Positions 61,556 through 64,000 of a stretch of 64,000 nucleotides of DNA are shown in pieces. Below the pieces are notes generated by a model. It had not been told where the DNA came from. It made no database searches and saw only the letters and a list, made by a program, of their open reading frames with translations. The DNA lies in contig SFSZ01000006.1 of assembly GCA_004563275.1 (NCBI GenBank), forward strand, positions 1 through 64,000, in the 5' to 3' direction. Position 1 is the first letter of the stretch; every line of letters starts with the position of its first letter. A program made the translations under genes and the position numbers. The DNA is from a bacterium. GTDB lineage: Bacteria > Bacillota_I > Bacilli_A > RF39 > UBA660.

Positions 61556-62906
61556 ATATATCTAAAGTTTCAAGATTGCTATTACTATTAACAACTTCAC
61601 TATCATTTAAAGTTTCTTTTAAACCTAAATTAGTATTTGTACCTAAATCATCTTCCAAATCAATAAGTTTAATAATTTCTTCAAAAGAAGTTTCACCATT
61701 AACAACTTTATTTAAACCATCTTGAAGCATTGTTGTTGTGCCAGAAGAGTATACTAAATGTCTAAGTTTAGCTTTGTTATCATTTCTAACAATCGCATCT
61801 TTAATTTCTTGATTAATAAGTAAAACCTCATGAATAGCAATACGACCACTATAACCTTGATGACAAGCATCACAGCCCTTAGGTTCATATATTTCATTAA
61901 CATCCATATTTAAAGCTTGTTTAAATACTTTCTTTTCATAATCAGTAGTAGGTCTAACTGTGCGACATTTCTTACATAATCTTCTTGCTAATTTCTGAGA
62001 AATAATACCAGATAAAGCTGCACCTAATAAGTATCTTTCAACTTCCATATCTGTTAAACGTTCAATTGTATTTAAAGAGTCATTAGTATGGATTGTAGAT
62101 AATACTAAGTGACCAGTAATAGAAGCTCTAACCGCAATACGTGCCGTTTCATCATCACGAATTTCTCCAATCATTACAATATCCGGGTCTTGACGTAAGA
62201 TACTTCTTAAAGCATTTGCAAAAGTAAGCCCAATTTCGGGAATAACCTGAACCTGATTAATGCCATCAATATTCATTTCTATCGGATCTTCTACTGTAAT
62301 AATATTTCTATCTTCTGTATTTAACTTTTGTAAAATAGAGTATACAGTTGTTGATTTACCAGTACCAGTTGCACCAGTAACTAATATAATACCATTAGGT
62401 AAACTAATCATTTTATTAACTTTAGCTAAATTATCTTTACTAAAATCTAATTCTTCAATACCAGCTGAAGACATCTTATAATCTAAAACACGAATAACAA
62501 CTTTTTCCCCTAAATTAGTCGGTAAACAAGAAACACGTAAATCAACATCAACATTATCTAAACTATTCTTAATAGCTCCATCTTGAGGAACTCTTGATTC
62601 CGTAATATTCATCCCAGAAATAATCTTTATACGAGTAATCATATTCTTTTGAACATATAAAGGAACATGACTATAATCAGATAATTTACCATCAATACGC
62701 ATTCTTATCTTTAAACCATCATCAGAAGGGTCAAAATGAATATCTGAAGCTTTATTCTTAATCGCATCTAAAATAATCGTATTAACAATATCCGTAATCG
62801 GAGTATCTTCATAATTAAAAGAGACTAGGTTAGCATTTGATGATGTTAACTGTTTTTCATCAAAGGATACTTCATTAATGCTTGGAATCACAGGTTTAAC
62901 ATCCAT
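61554..62906 (-). CDS. GspE/PilB-type secretion ATPase
   Basis: A hexameric ATPase that powers assembly of type IV pili or pseudopili. Walker A GATGTGKS at 178-185, the Asp box TVEDPIEMNI, the GspE signature LRSILRQDPDIVMIGEIRDDETA, and a His box (TGHLVLSTIHTNDS). A tetracysteine zinc site follows (CKKCRTVRPT, CDACHQGYSGR). The usual N-terminal N1 domain is short. 450 residues; AAAGGTGG precedes the ATG. No pilC, pilD or major pilin is near it; the only prepilin in the window is at 2148. It is transcribed alone. Confidence 0.88.
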   Translation of the reverse strand: MDVKPVIPSINEVSFDEKQLTSSNANLVSFNYEDTPITDIVNTIILDAIKNKASDIHFDPSDDGLKIRMRIDGKLSDYSHVPLYVQKNMITRIKIISGMNITESRVPQDGAIKNSLDNVDVDLRVSCLPTNLGEKVVIRVLDYKMSSAGIEELDFSKDNLAKVNKMISLPNGIILVTGATGTGKSTTVYSILQKLNTEDRNIITVEDPIEMNIDGINQVQVIPEIGLTFANALRSILRQDPDIVMIGEIRDDETARIAVRASITGHLVLSTIHTNDSLNTIERLTDMEVERYLLGAALSGIISQKLARRLCKKCRTVRPTTDYEKKVFKQALNMDVNEIYEPKGCDACHQGYSGRIAIHEVLLINQEIKDAIVRNDNKAKLRHLVYSSGTTTMLQDGLNKVVNGETSFEEIIKLIDLEDDLGTNTNLGLKETLNDSEVVNSNSNLETLDI

Positions 62907-62934
62907 ACAAAAGCCACCTTTCTATTCTTAAATA

Positions 62935-62963
62935 ATTATACCAATAAATAATTATTTTATCAA
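62935..62963 (-). promoter_or_regulatory. Promoter of the GspE/PilB gene
   Basis: On the minus strand TTGATA (62963-62958), a 17-base spacer and TATAAT (62940-62935) with TGG in the extended position. Confidence 0.7.
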
Positions 62964-63011
62964 TATCCGAACCTTAAAAAAATTACCATAAAAAATTAAA
63001 AAAAACTTATC

Positions 63012-63040
63012 TTGAAATATCTAAAAAAATCCTTTATAAT
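63012..63040 (+). promoter_or_regulatory. Promoter of the T-box leader
   Basis: TTGAAA (63012-63017), a 17-base spacer and TATAAT (63035-63040), immediately before Stem I of the T-box. Confidence 0.75.
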
Positions 63041-63046
63041 AATTAT

Positions 63047-63247
63047 AGTTTTCAATGAATTTTGAGGAGTAATATAATTTATATTTATAGAGAGTTAACA
63101 TTTGGTGTAAGTTAATAATATAATTATATGAAGGTTGCAAAATGAGAAAAATCGTTTATATGCGTTAAATATATAAAGATAACTAATAAGTTATAAATTA
63201 AGGTGGTACCACGGCCATAAGTCGTCCTTTAATTTATAACTTTTTTT
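63047..63247 (+). promoter_or_regulatory. T-box riboswitch, Val specifier likely
   Basis: The T-box AGGTGGTACCACG is at 63201-63213, and the terminator pairs TTATAAATTAAGG (from 63191) with CCTTTAATTTATAAC (63226-63240) before eight T. Stem I: ATTTTG/CAAAAT encloses a specifier loop with AGTA at 63068-63071 and GAA at 63130-63132. By the usual layout GAA-N-codon-purine, the specifier is GTT (63134-63136), valine. AGAGAG and GGTGTAAG of Stem I are also seen. Uncharged tRNA would switch it on. Confidence 0.85.
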
Positions 63248-63269
63248 TCTTTAAAAAGGAGTTGTTAAA

Positions 63270-63998
63270 ATGTATCGAGAATTTGAAGAGTATATTTTTA
63301 ATAATTATGATATTAAATTATTAGGTATCAATAGAAAGTATTATCATTCAAAACGAGTCGCCATCTTATCTAAAAAGATAGCTGAAAACTTAAATTTAAG
63401 TCTTCATGATGTTAAATTAGCTACAACCATCGGTTTACTTCATGACATTGCTAGATTCTTTGAATACGACTTATTTGGTAAGTTTAATTCCCAACACTTT
63501 GATCATGCCAAATATGGAGTTAAATTATTAAAAGAAGATGACTACATAAAAAAATATAACGTAAGTGAAGAAGATTTAGATGATTTATATGCTGCTATTT
63601 ACTATCACAATAAATATGTAATATCAAGAAAATATCAAAACAATAAATTTTGTAAAATTATCAGAGATGCCGATAAAATAGATATTATTTATTTAGTATC
63701 TATTCATCAAAACATGATAACAGCATCTATCGAAAACTATACAGTATCTCCTAAAGTATATAAAGATTTTAATAAAGGAAAATGTATTAAAGAAAAAGAT
63801 GTTAAAACTAAAGGTGATAAAATCCTAAATATCTTATCATTTATCTATGATATAAATTATACTTATTCACTAAAAGTAATTAAAGAAAATAATTATATTG
63901 AAGAAATGTTTAATAATTTAGGTAAACCAGAAAATTTAAAACCATACTTTGAAATTATAAATCGAGTAATAAATCAAAAAATAGAAAAAGAGGATTGA
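63270..63998 (+). CDS. HD-domain phosphohydrolase
   Basis: A cytoplasmic HD superfamily protein. Metal residues: His26 in NRKYYHSKRVAILSKKIAE, His58-Asp59 in TIGLLHDIARFFEYD and Asp in IRDADKIDIIYL near 130. A further His pair stands in DDLYAAIYYHNKYV. The substrate is unknown; many relatives act on nucleotides or cyclic nucleotides. AAAGGAG precedes the ATG. It lies directly behind a T-box, which is unusual; an aminoacyl-tRNA synthetase gene, probably valS, may follow outside the window and share the transcript. It ends in TGA two bases before the window edge. Confidence 0.85.
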   Translation: MYREFEEYIFNNYDIKLLGINRKYYHSKRVAILSKKIAENLNLSLHDVKLATTIGLLHDIARFFEYDLFGKFNSQHFDHAKYGVKLLKEDDYIKKYNVSEEDLDDLYAAIYYHNKYVISRKYQNNKFCKIIRDADKIDIIYLVSIHQNMITASIENYTVSPKVYKDFNKGKCIKEKDVKTKGDKILNILSFIYDINYTYSLKVIKENNYIEEMFNNLGKPENLKPYFEIINRVINQKIEKED

Positions 63999-64000
63999 TT

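Noticed and set aside
1..64000. Alternative genetic code with TGA as Trp, as in Mycoplasma
   Set aside because: Trp is coded by TGG throughout and TGA ends the genes at 43249 and 63998.
1..64000. CRISPR arrays, insertion sequences, prophage, tRNA or rRNA genes
   Set aside because: No regularly spaced direct repeats outside coding repeats, no transposase or integrase-like protein and no tRNA- or rRNA-like sequence was seen.

Overview
The window is an AT-rich, gene-dense stretch of a low-GC Gram-positive (Bacillota) chromosome. WhiA, ClpP, QueA, ribosomal proteins S20 and S2, EF-Ts, a D,D-carboxypeptidase, a sortase and several SipW/TasA-like secreted proteins point to an uncultured, gut-type Bacilli lineage; that placement is inferred from gene content and composition. 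TGG encodes Trp, and TGA is used as a stop (at 43247 and 63996), so the standard bacterial code applies. Many promoters are extended -10 boxes (TGN-TATAAT) only 20-35 bases before the start codon. One gene, recD2, appears to have a leaderless mRNA.

Layout. 1-24.2 kb is mostly housekeeping: queA-whiA, a prepilin-like Cys-rich surface protein, clpP, a nucleoside-kinase-like ATPase with gapA, two tandem paralogues of unknown function, recD2, an AI-2E-type exporter, a transglutaminase-like protein, rpsT, an operon of a secreted protein plus coiled-coil proteins, a lipoprotein, a D,D-carboxypeptidase, a small membrane methyltransferase and a Mbeg1-like hydrolase. 24.3-32.9 kb looks like a compact biosynthetic cluster for a ribosomally made peptide: a 29-codon ORF ending in Cys-Cys-Val-His-Arg-Ser, a hairpin attenuator, then a PEP-synthase-like ATP-grasp/phosphohistidine enzyme, a radical SAM/SPASM enzyme, a ThiF/E1-like adenylyltransferase, a family 5 solute-binding-like protein with no signal peptide, a PLP aminotransferase and an ABC-F ATPase. 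I do not recognise this set as a described class.

33-36 kb holds a surface acylation module (a small anchored protein, MBOAT acyltransferase, DHHW/AlgX-like protein). 36-57.8 kb is a large cell-surface locus: three SipW-like S26 peptidase homologues (one without the catalytic Ser and His), several TasA/camelysin-like secreted proteins, a membrane-anchored McrB-type AAA+ ATPase with a DUF2357/McrC-like partner, an unexplained transcription unit with no good ORF, and a 2863-residue adhesin with about 30 GGN-type beta-helix repeats and an inserted CBM2-like domain. From 57.8 kb the window returns to core genes: rpsB (with a structured leader and a C-terminal Rho_N/SAP-like tail), tsf, a thioredoxin-like membrane protein, a sortase followed by an orphan sorting-signal fragment, a GspE/PilB ATPase, and a T-box leader in front of an HD-domain gene at the right edge.

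How the parts fit. In the cluster at 24-33 kb, the RRE-like segments would recruit the precursor, the tailoring enzymes would modify it, and ABC-F may protect the ribosome. In the surface locus the SipW peptidases would process TasA-like subunits co-transcribed with them, and the AAA+/DUF2357 pair would act from inside the membrane. Both readings are inferences from gene neighbourhood.
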